Below, piece by piece: positions 10,634 to 24,000 of a stretch of 64,000 nucleotides of DNA (its first letter is position 1; each line of letters starts with the position of its first letter). Both the position numbers and the translations under genes were made by a program. The notes under the pieces were generated by a model, which saw nothing but the letters and a program-made list of their open reading frames with translations, was not told the DNA's origin and did not search any database. Location: the NCBI RefSeq assembly GCF_051014685.1, contig NW_027478979.1:1-64000 (forward strand), in the 5' to 3' direction. This DNA is from Ptiloglossa arizonensis (lineage: Eukaryota; Arthropoda; Insecta; Hymenoptera; Colletidae).

Positions 10634-13123
10634 CTCAAAACTGCCATATCTCGCGAACGGATTGACCAATCCGCAAAGTTTCTGTTGCATCTGAAAGTAG
10701 AAACTAGCCCCATTACAACGGTATGAGTAGTTTTCCCCTAGACCGTTCTAGTTATTCGTTTCGAGCATCAGAACTGCGAAAATTTGGAGTTTCTCAAGCG
10801 TTTCTTACCTCAAAACTGCCATATCTCGCGAACGGATTGACAAATCCGCAAAGTTTCTGTTGCATCTGAAAGTAGAAACTCGCCCCATTACAACGGTATG
10901 AGTAGTTTTCCCCTAGACCGTTCTAGTTATTCGTTTCGAGCATCAGAACTGCGAAAATTTGGAGTTTCTCAAGCGTTTCTTACCTCAAAACTGCCATATC
11001 TCGCGAACGGATTGACCAATCCGCAAAGTTTCTGTTGCATCTGAAAGTAGAAACTAGCCCCATTACAACGGTATGAGTAGTTTTCCCCTAGACCGTTCTA
11101 GTTATTCGTTTCGAGCATCAGAACTGCGAAAATTTGGAGTTTCTCAAGCGTTTCTTACCTCAAAACTGCCATATCTCGCGAACGGATTGACCAATCCGCA
11201 AAGTCTCTGTTGCATCTGAAAGTAGAAACTAGCCCCATTACAACGGTATGAGTAGTTTTCCCCTAGACCGTTCTAGTTATTCGTTTCGAGCATCAGAACT
11301 GCGAAAATTTGGAGTTTCTCAAGCGTTTCTTACCTCAAAACTGCCATATCTCGCGAACGGATTGACCAATCCGCAAAGTTTCTGTTGCATCTGAAAGTAG
11401 AAACTAGCCCCATTACAACGGTATGAGTAGTTTTCCCCTAGACCGTTCTAGTTATTCGTTTCGAGCATCAGAACTGCGAAAATTTGGAGTTTCTCAAGCG
11501 TTTCTTACCTCCAAACTGCCATATCTCGCGAACGGATTGACCAATCCGCAAAGTTTCTGTTGCATCTGAAAGTAGAAACTAGCCCCATTACAACGGTATG
11601 AGTAGTTTTCCCCTAGACCGTTCTAGTTATTCGTTTCGAGCATCAGAACTGCGAAAATTTGGAGTTTCTCAAGCGTTTCTTACCTCAAAACTGCCATATC
11701 TCGCGAACGGATTGACCAATCCGCAAAGTCTCTGTTGCATCTGAAAGTAGAAACTAGCCCCATTACAACGGTATGAGTAGTTTTCCCCTAGACCGTTGTA
11801 GTTATTCGTTTCGAGCATCAGAACTGCGAAAATTTGGAGTTTCTCAAGCGTTTCTTACCTCAAAACTGCCATATCTCGCGAACGGATTGACCAATCCGCA
11901 AAGTTTCTGTTGCATCTGAAAGTAGAAACTAGCCCCATTACAACGGTATGAGTAGTTTTCCCCTAGACCGTTCTAGTTATTCGTTTCGAGCATCAGAACT
12001 GCGAAAATTTGGAGTTTCTCAAGCGTTTCTTACCTCAAAACTGCCATATCTCGCGAACGGATTGACTAATCCGCAAAGTTTCTGTTGCATCTGAAAGTAG
12101 AAACTCGCCCCATTACAACGGTATGAGTAGTTTTCCCCTAGACCGTTCTAGTTATTCGTTTCGAGCATCAGAACTGCGAAAATTTGGAGTTTCTCAAGCG
12201 TTTCTTACTTCAAAACTGCCATATCTCGCGAACGGATTGACCAATCCGAAAAGTTTCTGTTGCATCTGAAAGTAGAAACTAGCCCCATTACAACGGTATG
12301 AGTAGTTTTCCCCTAGACCGTTCTAGTTATTCGTTTCGATCATCCGAACTGCGAAAATTTGAAGTTTCTCAAGCGTTTCTTACCTCAAAACTGCCATATC
12401 TCGCAAACGGATTGACCAATCCGAAAAGTTTCTGTTGCATCTGAAAGTAGAAACTAGCCCCATTACAACGGTAAGAGTAGTTTTCCCCTACACCGTTCTA
12501 CTTATTCGTTTCGAGCATCCGAACTGCGAAAATTTGAAGTTTCTCAAGCGTTTCTTACCTCAAAACTGCCATATCTCGCAAACGGATTGACCAATCCGAA
12601 AAGTTTCTGTTGCATCTGAAAGTAGAAACTAGCCCCATTACAACGGTAAGAGTAGTTTTCCCCTAGACCGTTCTACTTATTCGTTTCGAGCATCAGAACT
12701 GCGAAAATTTGGAGTTTCTCAAGCGTTTCTTACCTCAAAACTGCCATATCTCGCGAACGGATTGACCAATCCGCAAAGTTTCTGTTGCATCTGAAAGTAG
12801 AAACTAGCCCCATTACAACGGTATGAGTAGTTTTCCCCTAGACCGTTCTAGTTATTCGTTTGGAGCATCAGAACTGCGAAAATTTGGAGTTTCTCAAGCG
12901 TTTGTTACCTCAAAACTGCCATATCTCGCGAACGGATTGACCAATCCGCAAAGTTTCTGTTGCATCTGAAAGTAGAAACTAGCCCCATTACAACGGTATG
13001 AGTAGTTTTCCCCTAGACCGTTCTAGTTATTCGTTTCGAGCATCAGAACTGCGAAAATTTGGAGTTTCTCAAGCGTTTCTTACCTCAAAACTGCCATATC
13101 TCGCGAACGGATTGACCAATCCG
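10634..13123 (+). repeat. 14-monomer higher-order repeat (2,450 bp), copy 2
   Basis: It repeats copy 1 base for base apart from the substitutions listed there. The match ends at 13,124, where A3 replaces C3 and CTGTCGC appears. A private TATCTC at 10,631 marks the junction between copies. With so few differences the duplication is recent, or recently homogenised, unless it is an assembly duplicate. Confidence 0.88.
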
Positions 13124-15819
13124 AAAAGTTTCTGTCGCATCTGAAAGTAGAAACTCGCCCCATTACAACGGTATGAGTAGTTTTCCCCTAGACCGTTCTA
13201 ATTATTCGTTTCGAGCATCAGAACTGCGAAAATTTGGAGTTTCTCAAGCGTTTCTTACCTCAAAACTGCCATATCTCGCGAACGGATTGACCAATCCGCA
13301 ATGTTTCTGTTGCATCTGAAAGTACAAACTAGCCCCATTACAACGGTATGAGTAGTTTTCCCCTAGACCGTTCTAGTTATTCGTTTCGAGCATCAGAACT
13401 GCGAAAATTTGGAGTTTCTCAAGCGTTTCTTACCTCAAAACTGCCATATCTCGCGAACGGATTGACCAATCCGCAAAGTTTCTGTTGCATCTGAAAGTAG
13501 AAACTAGCCCCATTACAACGGTATGAGTAGTTTTCCCCTAGACCGTTCTAGTTATTCCTTTCGAGCGTCAGAACTACGAAAATTTGGAGTTTCTCAAGCG
13601 TTTCTTACCTCAAAACTGCCATATCTCGCGAACGGATTGACCAATCCGCAAAGTTTCTGTTGCATCTGAAAGTAGAAACTAGCCCCATTACAACGGTATG
13701 AGTAGTTTTCCCCTAGACCGTTCTAGTTATTCGTTTCGAGCATCAGAACCGCGAAAATTTGGAGTTTCTCAAGCGTTTCTTACTTCAAAACTGCCATATC
13801 TCGCGAACGGATTGACCAATCCGCAAAGTTTCTGTTGCATCTGAAAGTAGAAACTAGCCCCATTACAACGGTATGAGTAGTTTTCCCCTAGACCGTTCTA
13901 GTTATTCGTTTCGAGCATCAGAACTGCGAAAATTTGGAGTTTCTCAAGCGTTTCTTACCTCAAAACTGCCATATCTCGCGAACGGATTGACCAATCCGCA
14001 AAGTTTCTGTTGCATCTGAAAGTAGAAACTAGCCCCATTACAACGGTATGAGTAGTTTTCCCCTAGACCGTTCTAGTTATTCGTTTCGAGCATCAGAACT
14101 GCGAAAATTTGGAGTTTCTCAAGCGTTTCTTACCTTAAAACTGCCATATCTCGCGAACGGATTGACCAATCCGAAAAGTTTCTGTCGCATCTGAAAGTAG
14201 AAACTAGCCCCATTACAACGGTATGTGTAGTTTTCCCCTAGACCGTTCTAGTTATTCGTTTCGAGCATCAGAACTGCGAAAATTTGGAGTTTCTCAAGCG
14301 TTTCTTACCTCAAAACTGCCATATCTCGCGAACGGATTGACCAATCCGCAATGTTTCTGTTGCATCTGAAAGTACAAACTAGCCCCATTACAACGGTATG
14401 AGTAGTTTTCCCCTAGACCGTTCTAGTTATTCGTTTCGAGCATCAGAACTGCGAAAATTTGGAGTTTCTCAAGCGTTTCTTACCTCAAAACTGCCATATC
14501 TCGCGAACGGATTGACCAATCCGCAAAGTTTCTGTTGCATCTGAAAGTAGAAACTAGCCCCATTACAACGGTAAGAGTAGTTTTCCCCTAGACCGTTCTA
14601 GTTATTCGTTTCGAGCATCAGAACTGCAAAAATTTGGAGTTTCTCAAGCGTTTCTTACCTCAAAACTGCCATATCTCGCGAACGGATTGACCAATCCGCA
14701 AAGTTTCTGTTGCATCTGAAAGTAGAAACTAGCCCCATTACAACGGTATGAGTAGTTTTCCCCTAGACCGTTCTAGTTATTCGTTTCGAGCATCAGAACT
14801 GCGAAAATTTGGAGTTTCTCAAGCGTTTCTTACCTCAAAACTGCCATATCTCGCGAACTGATTGACCAATCCGCAAAGTTTCTGTTGCATCTGAAAGTAG
14901 AAACTAGCCCCATTACAACGGTATGAGTAGTTTTCCCCTAGACCGTTCTAGTTATTCGTTTCGAGCATCAGAACTGCGAAAATTTGGAGTTTCTCAAGCG
15001 TTTCTTACCTCAAAACTGCCATATCTCGCGAACGGATTGACCAATCCGCAAAGTTTCTGTTGCATCTGAAAGTAGAAACTAGCCCCATTACAACGGTATG
15101 AGTAGTTTTCCCCTAGACCGTTCTAGTTATTCGTTTCGAGCATCAGAACTGCGAAAATTTGGAGTTTCTCAAGCGTTTCTTACCTCAAAACTGCCATATC
15201 TCGCGAACGGATTGACCAATCCGCAAAGTTTCTGTTGCATCTGAAAGTAGAAACTAGCCCCATTACAACGGTGTGAGTAGTTTTCCCCTAGACCGTTCTA
15301 GTTATTCGTTTCGAGCATCAGAACTGCGAAAATTTGGAGTTTCTCAAGCGTTTCTTACTTCAAAACTGCCATATCTCGCGAACGGATTGACCAATCCGCA
15401 AAGTTTCTGTTGCATCTGAAAGTAGAAACTAGCCCCATTACAACGGTATGAGAAGTTTTCCCCTAGACCGTTCTAGTTATTCGTTTGGAGCATCAGAACT
15501 GCGAAAATTTGGAGTTTCTCAAGCGTTTCTTACCTCAAAACTGCCATATCTCGCGAACGGATTGACCAATCCGAAAAGTTTCTGTTGCATCTGAAAGTAG
15601 AAACTAGCCCCATTACAACGGTATGAGTAGTTTTCCCCTAGACCGTTCTAGTTATTCGTTTCGAGTATCAGAACTGCGAAAATTTGGAGTTTCTCAAGCG
15701 TTTCTTACTTCAAAACTGCCATATCTCGCGAACGGATTGACCAATCCGCAAAGTTTCTGTTGCATCTGAAAGTAGAAACTAGCCCCATTACAACGGTATG
15801 AGTAGTTTTCCCCTAGACG
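13124..15819 (+). repeat. Family A block 3 with distal relatives at 40-44 kb
   Basis: Marks in order: CTGTCGC with CTAATTATT (13,133), CAATGTTTC with GTACAAAC (13,300), GCGTCAGAACTACG (13,565), CAGAACCGCG (13,744), CTGTCGC with GTATGTGTAG (14,183), CAATG/GTACAAAC (14,350), GTAAGAG (14,571), GTGTGAG (15,270), TTTGGAGC (15,485) and GAGTATCAG (15,663). The part 13,744-14,571 matches 39,985-40,812 at an offset of 26,241. The parts 13,565-13,744 and 14,571-15,663 match 42,956-43,135 and 43,437-44,529, with three monomers missing in the distal copy. Confidence 0.8.
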
Positions 15820-17569
15820 GTTCTAGTTATTCGTTTCGAGCATCAGAACTGCGAAAATTTGGAGTTTCTCAAGCGTTTCTTACTTCAAAACTGCCATATC
15901 TCGCGAACGGATTGACCAATCCGCAAAGTTTCTGTTGCATCTGAAAGTAGAAACTAGCCCCATTACAACGGTATGAGTAGTTTTCCCCTAGACCGTTCTA
16001 GTTATTCGTTTCGAGCATCAGAACTGCGAATATTTGGAGTTTCTCAAGCGTTTCTTACCTCAAAACTGCCATATCTCGCGAACGGATTGACCAATCCGCA
16101 AAGTTTCTGTTGCATCTGAAAGTAGAAACTAGCCCCATTACAACGGTATGAGTAGTTTTCCCCTAGACCGTTCTAGTTATTCGTTTCGAGCATCAGAACT
16201 GCGAAAATTTGGAGTTTCTCAAGCGTTTCTTACCTCAAAACTGCCATATCTCGCGAACGGATTGACCAATCCGCAAAGTTTCTGTTGCATCTGAAAGTAG
16301 AAACTAGCCCCATTACAACGGTATGAGTAGTTTTCCCCTAGACCGTTCTAGTTATTCGTTTCGAGCATCAGAACTGCGAAAATTTGGAGTTTCTCAAGCG
16401 TTTCTTACCTCAAAACTGCCATATCTCGCGAACGGATTGACCAATCCGCAAAGTTTCTGTTGCATCTGAAAGTAGAAACTAGCCCCATTACAACGGTATG
16501 AGTAGTTTTCCCCTAGACCGTTCTAGTTATTCGTTTCGAGCATCAGAACTGCGAAAATTTGGAGTTTCTCAAGCGTTTCTTACCTCAAAACTGCCATATC
16601 TCGCGAACGGATTGACCAATCCGCAAAGTTTCTGTTGCATCTGAAAGTAGAAACTAGCCCCATTACAACGGTATGAGTAGTTTTCCCCTAGACGGTTCTA
16701 GTTATTCGTTTCGAGCATCAGAACTGCGAAAATTTGGAGTTTCTCAAGCGTTTCTTACTTCAAAACTGCCATATCTCGCGAACGGATTGACCAATCCGCA
16801 AAGTTTCTGTTGCATCTGAAAGTAGAAACTAGCCCCATTACAACGGTATGAGTAGTTTTCCCCTAGACCGTTCTAGTTATTCGTTTCGAGCATCAGAACT
16901 GCGAATATTTGGAGTTTCTCAAGCGTTTCTTACCTCAAAACTGCCATATCTCGCGAACGGATTGACCAATCCGCAAAGTTTCTGTTGCATCTGAAAGTAG
17001 AAACTAGCCCCATTACAACGGTATGAGTAGTTTTCCCCTAGACCGTTCTAGTTATTCGTTTCGAGCATCAGAACTGCGAAAATTTGGAGTTTCTCAAGCG
17101 TTTCTTACCTCAAAACTGCCATATCTCGCGAACGGATTGACCAATCCGCAAAGTTTCTGTTGCATCTGAAAGTAGAAACTAGCCCCATTACAACGGTATG
17201 AGTAGTTTTCCCCTAGACCGTTCTAGTTATTCGTTTCGAGCATCAGAACTGCGAAAATTTGGAGTTTCTCAAGCGTTTCTTACCTCAAAACTGCCATATC
17301 TCGCGAACGGATTGACCAATCCGCAAAGTTTCTGTTGCATCTGAAAGTAGAAACTAGCCCCATTACAACGGTATGAGTAGTTTTCCCCTAGACCGTTCTA
17401 GTTATTCGTTTCGAGCATCAGAACTGCGAAAATTTGGAGTTTCTCAAGCGTTTCTTACCTCAAAACTGCCATATCTCGCGAACGGATTGACCAATCCGCA
17501 AAGTTTCTGTTGCATCTGAAAGTAGAAACTAGCCCCATTACAACGGTATGAGTAGTTTTCCCCTAGACC
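15820..17569 (+). repeat. 5-monomer duplication (875 bp) nested in the 30-monomer unit
   Basis: GACGGTT at 15,816 recurs at 16,691, and GCGAATATTTGG at 16,026 recurs at 16,901, both 875 bp apart. The duplication is present in both 30-monomer copies (21,274 and 22,149 in copy 2), so it predates the larger duplication. Confidence 0.8.
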
Positions 17570-17794
17570 GTTCTAGTTATTCGTTTCGAGCATCAGAACT
17601 GCGAAAATTTGGAGTTTCTCAAGCGTTTCTTACTGCAAAACTGCCATATCTCGCGAACGGATTGACCAATCCGCAAAATTTCTCTTGCATCTGAAAGTAG
17701 AAACTCGCCCCATTACAACGGTATGAGTAGTTCTCCCCTAGACCGTTCTAGTTATTCGTTTCGAGCATCAGAACTGCGAAAATTTGGAGTTTCT

Positions 17795-18844
17795 CAAGCG
17801 TTTCTTACATCAAAACTGCCACATCTCGCGAACGGATTGACCAATCCGAAAAGTTTCTGTTGCATCTGAAAGTAGAAACTAGCCCCATTACAACGGTATG
17901 AGTAGTTTTCCCCTAGACCGTTCTAGTTATTCGTTTCGAGCATCAGAACTGCGAAAATTTGGAGTTTCTCAAGCGTTTCTTACCTCAAAACTGCCATATT
18001 TCGCGAACGGATTGACCAATCCGCAAAGTTTCTGTTGCATCTGAAAGTAGAAACTAGCCCCATTACAACGGTGTGAGTAGTTTTCCCCTAGACCGTTCTA
18101 GTTATTCGTTTCGAGCATCAGAACTGCGAAAATTTGGAGTTTCTCAAGCATTTCTTACCTCAAAACTGCCATATCTCGCGAACGGATTGACCAATCCGCA
18201 AAGTTTCTGCTGCATCTGAAAGTAGAAACTCGCCCCATTACAACGGTATGAGTAGTTTGCCCCTAGGCCGTTCTAGTTATTCGTTTCGAGCATCAGAACT
18301 GCGAAAATTTGGAGTTTCTCGAGCGTTTCTTACATCAAAACTGCCACATCTCGCGAACGGATTGACCAATCCGAAAAGTTTCTGTTGCATCTGAAAGTAG
18401 AAACTAGCCCCATTACAACGGTATGAGTAGTTTTCCCCTAGACCGTTCTAGTTATTCGTTTCGAGCATCAGAACTGCGAAAATTTGGAGTTTCTCAAGCG
18501 TTTCTTACCTCAAAACTGCCATATTTCGCGAACGGATTGACCAATCCGCAAAGTTTCTGTTGCATCTGAAAGTAGAAACTAGCCCCATTACAACGGTGTG
18601 AGTAGTTTTCCCCTAGACCGTTCTAGGTATTCGTTTCGAGCATCAGAACTGCGAAAATTTGGAGTTTCTCAAGCATTTCTTACCTCAAAACTGCCATATC
18701 TCGCGAACGGATTGACCAATCCGCAAAGTTTCTGTTGCATCTGAAAGTAGAAACTCGCCCCATTACAACGGTATGAGTAGTTTGCCCCTAGGCCGTTCTA
18801 GTTATTCGTTTCGAGCATCAGAACTGCGAAAATTTGGAGTTTCT
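17795..18844 (+). repeat. 3-monomer duplication (525 bp) in the B part of the 30-monomer unit
   Basis: The series TACATC with GCCACATC, GTGTGAG, GCATTTC, TTTGCCCC and CTCGAGCG occurs twice at an offset of 525 (for example 17,818 and 18,343). Differences are CTGCTGC (18,208) against CTGTTGC, and CTAGGTATT (18,622) against CTAGTTATT. It is also present in the second 30-monomer copy at 23,066-24,093. Confidence 0.8.
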
Positions 18845-21067
18845 CGAGCGTTTCTTACTGCAAAACTGCCATATCTCGCGAACGGATTGACCAATCCGCA
18901 AAATTTCTCTTGCATCTTAAAGTAGAAACTCGCCCCATTACAACGGTATGAGTAGTTTTCCACTAGACCGTTCTAGTTATTCGTTTCGAGCATCAGAACT
19001 GCGAAAATTTTGAGTTTCTCAAGCGTTTCTTACCCCAAAACTGCCATATCTCGCGAACGGATTGACCAATCCGCAAAATTTCTCTTGCATCTGAAAGTAG
19101 AAACTCGCCCCATTACAACGGCATGAGTAGTTTTCCCCTAGGCCGTTCTAGTTATTCGTTTCGAGCATCAGAACTGCGAAAATTTGGAGTTTCTCAAGCG
19201 TTTCTTACCTCACAACTGCCATATCTCGCGAACGGATTGACCAATCCGCAAAGTTTCTGTTGCATCTGAAAGTAGGAACTCGCCCCATTACAACGGTATG
19301 AGTAGTTTTCCCCTAGGCCGTTCTAGTTATTCGTTTCGAGCATCAGAACTGCGAAAATTTGGAGTTTCTCAAGCGTTTCTTACCTGAAAACTGCCATATC
19401 TCGCGAACGGATTGACCAATCCGAAAAGTTTCTGTTGCATCTGAAAGTAGAAACTCGCCCCATTACAACGGTATGAGTAGTATGCCCCTAGACCGTTTTA
19501 GTTATTCGTTTCGAGCATCAGAACTGCGAAAATTTGGAGTTTCTCAAGCGTTTCTTACTTCAAAACTGCCATATCTCGCGAACGGATTGACCAATCCGCA
19601 AAATTTCTCTTGAATCTGAAAGTAGAAACTCGCCCCATTACAACGGTATGAGTAGTTTTCCCCTAGGCAGTTCTAGTTATTCGTTTCGAGTATCAGACCT
19701 GCGAAAATTTTATGTTCTCAAGTGTTTCTTACCTCAAAACTGCCATATCTCGCGAACGGATTGACCAATCCGAAAAGTTTCTGTTGCATCTGAAAGTAGA
19801 AACTAGCCCCATTACAACGGTATGAGTAGTTTTCCCTTAGACCGTTCTAGTTATTCGTTTCGAGCATCAGAACTGCGAAAATTTGGAGTTTCTCAAGCGT
19901 TTCTTACTGCAAAACTGCCATATCTCGCGAACGGATTGACCAATCCGCAAAATTTCTCTTGCATCTGAAAGTAGAAACTCGCCCCATTACAACGGTATGA
20001 GTAGTTTTCCACTAGACCGTTCTAGTTATTCGTTTCGAGCATCAGAACTGCGAAAATTTGGAGTTTCTCAAGCGTTTCTTACCCCAAAACTGCCATATCT
20101 CGCGAACGGATTGACCAATCCGCAAAATTTCTCTTGCATCTGAAAGTAGAAACTCGCCCCATTACAACGGCATGAGTATTTTTCCCCTAGGCCGTTCTAG
20201 TTATTCGTTTCGAGCCTCAGAACTGCGAAAATTTGGAGTTTCTCAAGCGTTTCTTACCTCAAAACTGCCATATCTCGTGAACGGATTGACCAATCCGCAA
20301 AGTTTCTGTTGCATCTGAAAGTAGAAACTAGCCCCATTACAACGGTATGAGTGGTTTTCCCCTAGACCGTTCTAGTTATTCGTTTCGAGCATCAGAACTG
20401 CGAAAATTTGGAGTTTCTCAAGCGTTTCTTACTGCAAAACTGCCATATCTCGCGAACGGATTGAACAATCCGCAAAATTTCTCTTGCATCTGAAAGTAGA
20501 AACTCGCCCCATTACAACGGTATGAGTAGTTCTCCCCTAGACCGTTCTAGTTATTCGTTTCGAGCATCAGAACTGCGAAAATTTGGAGTTTCTCAAGCGT
20601 TTCTTACTGCAAAACTGCCATATTTCGCGAACGGATTGACCAATCCGCAAAGTTTCTGTTGCATCTGAAAGTAGAAACTAGCCCCATTACAACGGCATGA
20701 GTAGTTTTCCCCTAGGCCGTTCTAGTTATTCGTTTCGAGCCTCAGAACTGCGAAAATTTGGAGTTTCTCAAGCGTTTCTTACCTCAAAACTGCCATATCT
20801 CGCGAACGGATTGACCAATCCGCAAAGTTTCTGTTGCATCTGAAAGTAGAAACTCGCCCCATTACAACGGTATGAGTAGTTTTCCCCTAGGCAGTTCTAG
20901 TTATTCGTTTCGAGTATCAGAACTGCGAAAATTTTATGTTCTCAAGTGTTTCTTACCTCAAAACTGCCATATCTCGCGAACGGATTGACCAATCCGCAAA
21001 GTTTCTGTTGCATCTGAAAGTAGAAACTAGCCCCATTACAACGGTGTGAGTAGTTTTCCCCTAGACC

Positions 21068-24000
21068 GTTCTAGTTATTCGTTTCGAGCATCAGAACTGC
21101 GAAAATTTGGAGTTTCTCAAGCGTTTCTTACTTCAAAACTGCCATATCTCGCGAACGGATTGACCAATCCGCAAAGTTTCTGTTGCATCTGAAAGTAGAA
21201 ACTAGCCCCATTACAACGGTATGAGTAGTTTTCCCCTAGACCGTTCTAGTTATTCGTTTCGAGCATCAGAACTGCGAATATTTGGAGTTTCTCAAGCGTT
21301 TCTTACCTCAAAACTGCCATATCTCGCGAACGGATTGACCAATCCGCAAAGTTTCTGTTGCATCTGAAAGTAGAAACTAGCCCCATTACAACGGTATGAG
21401 TAGTTTTCCCCTAGACCGTTCTAGTTATTCGTTTCGAGCATCAGAACTGCGAAAATTTGGAGTTTCTCAAGCGTTTCTTACCTCAAAACTGCCATATCTC
21501 GCGAACGGATTGACCAATCCGCAAAGTTTCTGTTGCATCTGAAAGTAGAAACTAGCCCCATTACAACGGTATGAGTAGTTTTCCCCTAGACCGTTCTAGT
21601 TATTCGTTTCGAGCATCAGAACTGCGAAAATTTGGAGTTTCTCAAGCGTTTCTTACCTCAAAACTGCCATATCTCGCGAACGGATTGACCAATCCGCAAA
21701 GTTTCTGTTGCATCTGAAAGTAGAAACTAGCCCCATTACAACGGTATGAGTAGTTTTCCCCTAGACCGTTCTAGTTATTCGTTTCGAGCATCAGAACTGC
21801 GAAAATTTGGAGTTTCTCAAGCGTTTCTTACCTCAAAACTGCCATATCTCGCGAACGGATTGACCAATCCGCAAAGTTTCTGTTGCATCTGAAAGTAGAA
21901 ACTAGCCCCATTACAACGGTATGAGTAGTTTTCCCCTAGACGGTTCTAGTTATTCGTTTCGAGCATCAGAACTGCGAAAATTTGGAGTTTCTCAAGCGTT
22001 TCTTACTTCAAAACTGCCATATCTCGCGAACGGATTGACCAATCCGCAAAGTTTCTGTTGCATCTGAAAGTAGAAACTAGCCCCATTACAACGGTATGAG
22101 TAGTTTTCCCCTAGACCGTTCTAGTTATTCGTTTCGAGCATCAGAACTGCGAATATTTGGAGTTTCTCAAGCGTTTCTTACCTCAAAACTGCCATATCTC
22201 GCGAACGGATTGACCAATCCGCAAAGTTTCTGTTGCATCTGAAAGTAGAAACTAGCCCCATTACAACGGTATGAGTAGTTTTCCCCTAGACCGTTCTAGT
22301 TATTCGTTTCGAGCATCAGAACTGCGAAAATTTGGAGTTTCTCAAGCGTTTCTTACCTCAAAACTGCCATATCTCGCGAACGGATTGACCAATCCGCAAA
22401 GTTTCTGTTGCATCTGAAAGTAGAAACTAGCCCCATTACAACGGTATGAGTAGTTTTCCCCTAGACCGTTCTAGTTATTCGTTTCGAGCATCAGAACTGC
22501 GAAAATTTGGAGTTTCTCAAGCGTTTCTTACCTCAAAACTGCCATATCTCGCGAACGGATTGACCAATCCGCAAAGTTTCTGTTGCATCTGAAAGTAGAA
22601 ACTAGCCCCATTACAACGGTATGAGTAGTTTTCCCCTAGACCGTTCTAGTTATTCGTTTCGAGCATCAGAACTGCGAAAATTTGGAGTTTCTCAAGCGTT
22701 TCTTACCTCAAAACTGCCATATCTCGCGAACGGATTGACCAATCCGCAAAGTTTCTGTTGCATCTGAAAGTAGAAACTAGCCCCATTACAACGGTATGAG
22801 TAGTTTTCCCCTAGACCGTTCTAGTTATTCGTTTCGAGCATCAGAACTGCGAAAATTTGGAGTTTCTCAAGCGTTTCTTACTGCAAAACTGCCATATCTC
22901 GCGAACGGATTGACCAATCCGCAAAATTTCTCTTGCATCTGAAAGTAGAAACTCGCCCCATTACAACGGTATGAGTAGTTCTCCCCTAGACCGTTCTAGT
23001 TATTCGTTTCGAGCATCAGAACTGCGAAAATTTGGAGTTTCTCAAGCGTTTCTTACATCAAAACTGCCACATCTCGCGAACGGATTGACCAATCCGAAAA
23101 GTTTCTGTTGCATCTGAAAGTAGAAACTAGCCCCATTACAACGGTATGAGTAGTTTTCCCCTAGACCGTTCTAGTTATTCGTTTCGAGCATCAGAACTGC
23201 GAAAATTTGGAGTTTCTCAAGCGTTTCTTACCTCAAAACTGCCATATTTCGCGAACGGATTGACCAATCCGCAAAGTTTCTGTTGCATCTGAAAGTAGAA
23301 ACTAGCCCCATTACAACGGTGTGAGTAGTTTTCCCCTAGACCGTTCTAGTTATTCGTTTCGAGCATCAGAACTGCGAAAATTTGGAGTTTCTCAAGCATT
23401 TCTTACCTCAAAACTGCCATATCTCGCGAACGGATTGACCAATCCGCAAAGTTTCTGCTGCATCTGAAAGTAGAAACTCGCCCCATTACAACGGTATGAG
23501 TAGTTTGCCCCTAGGCCGTTCTAGTTATTCGTTTCGAGCATCAGAACTGCGAAAATTTGGAGTTTCTCGAGCGTTTCTTACATCAAAACTGCCACATCTC
23601 GCGAACGGATTGACCAATCCGAAAAGTTTCTGTTGCATCTGAAAGTAGAAACTAGCCCCATTACAACGGTATGAGTAGTTTTCCCCTAGACCGTTCTAGT
23701 TATTCGTTTCGAGCATCAGAACTGCGAAAATTTGGAGTTTCTCAAGCGTTTCTTACCTCAAAACTGCCATATTTCGCGAACGGATTGACCAATCCGCAAA
23801 GTTTCTGTTGCATCTGAAAGTAGAAACTAGCCCCATTACAACGGTGTGAGTAGTTTTCCCCTAGACCGTTCTAGGTATTCGTTTCGAGCATCAGAACTGC
23901 GAAAATTTGGAGTTTCTCAAGCATTTCTTACCTCAAAACTGCCATATCTCGCGAACGGATTGACCAATCCGCAAAGTTTCTGTTGCATCTGAAAGTAGAA

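Larger units (their letters stand above)
7872..13123 (+). repeat. Family A block 2, built mainly from a 14-monomer repeat
   Basis: After a lead-in that repeats 2,449-2,800 (GAGTAATTTT at 7,924 and CAATTCGC at 8,043), the block consists of two tandem copies of a 2,450-bp unit. The bases are family A apart from C35 in a few copies. Private marks include GTAAGAG, CTACACC, TTCTACTTATT and TTTGGAGC. Confidence 0.85.
15820..21067 (+). repeat. 30-monomer higher-order repeat (5,248 bp), copy 1
   Basis: The unit is 30 x 175 minus two bases, the two losses being the TATGTTC copies at 19,710 and 20,931. It joins about 10 family A monomers (15,820-17,630) to about 20 family B monomers (17,630-21,067). 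Every private mark recurs 5,248 bp later, for example GAATATTTGG (16,026), GCCACATC (17,818 and 18,343), CTAGGTATT (18,622), CATCTTAAAG (18,912), CACAACTGCC (19,211), GTTTTAGTT (19,490), CAGACCTG (19,693), GAGTATTTTT (20,171), GAGTGGTTTT (20,349) and GAACAATCC (20,461). The only difference I noticed is 19,167 A against 24,415 C. Confidence 0.93.
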
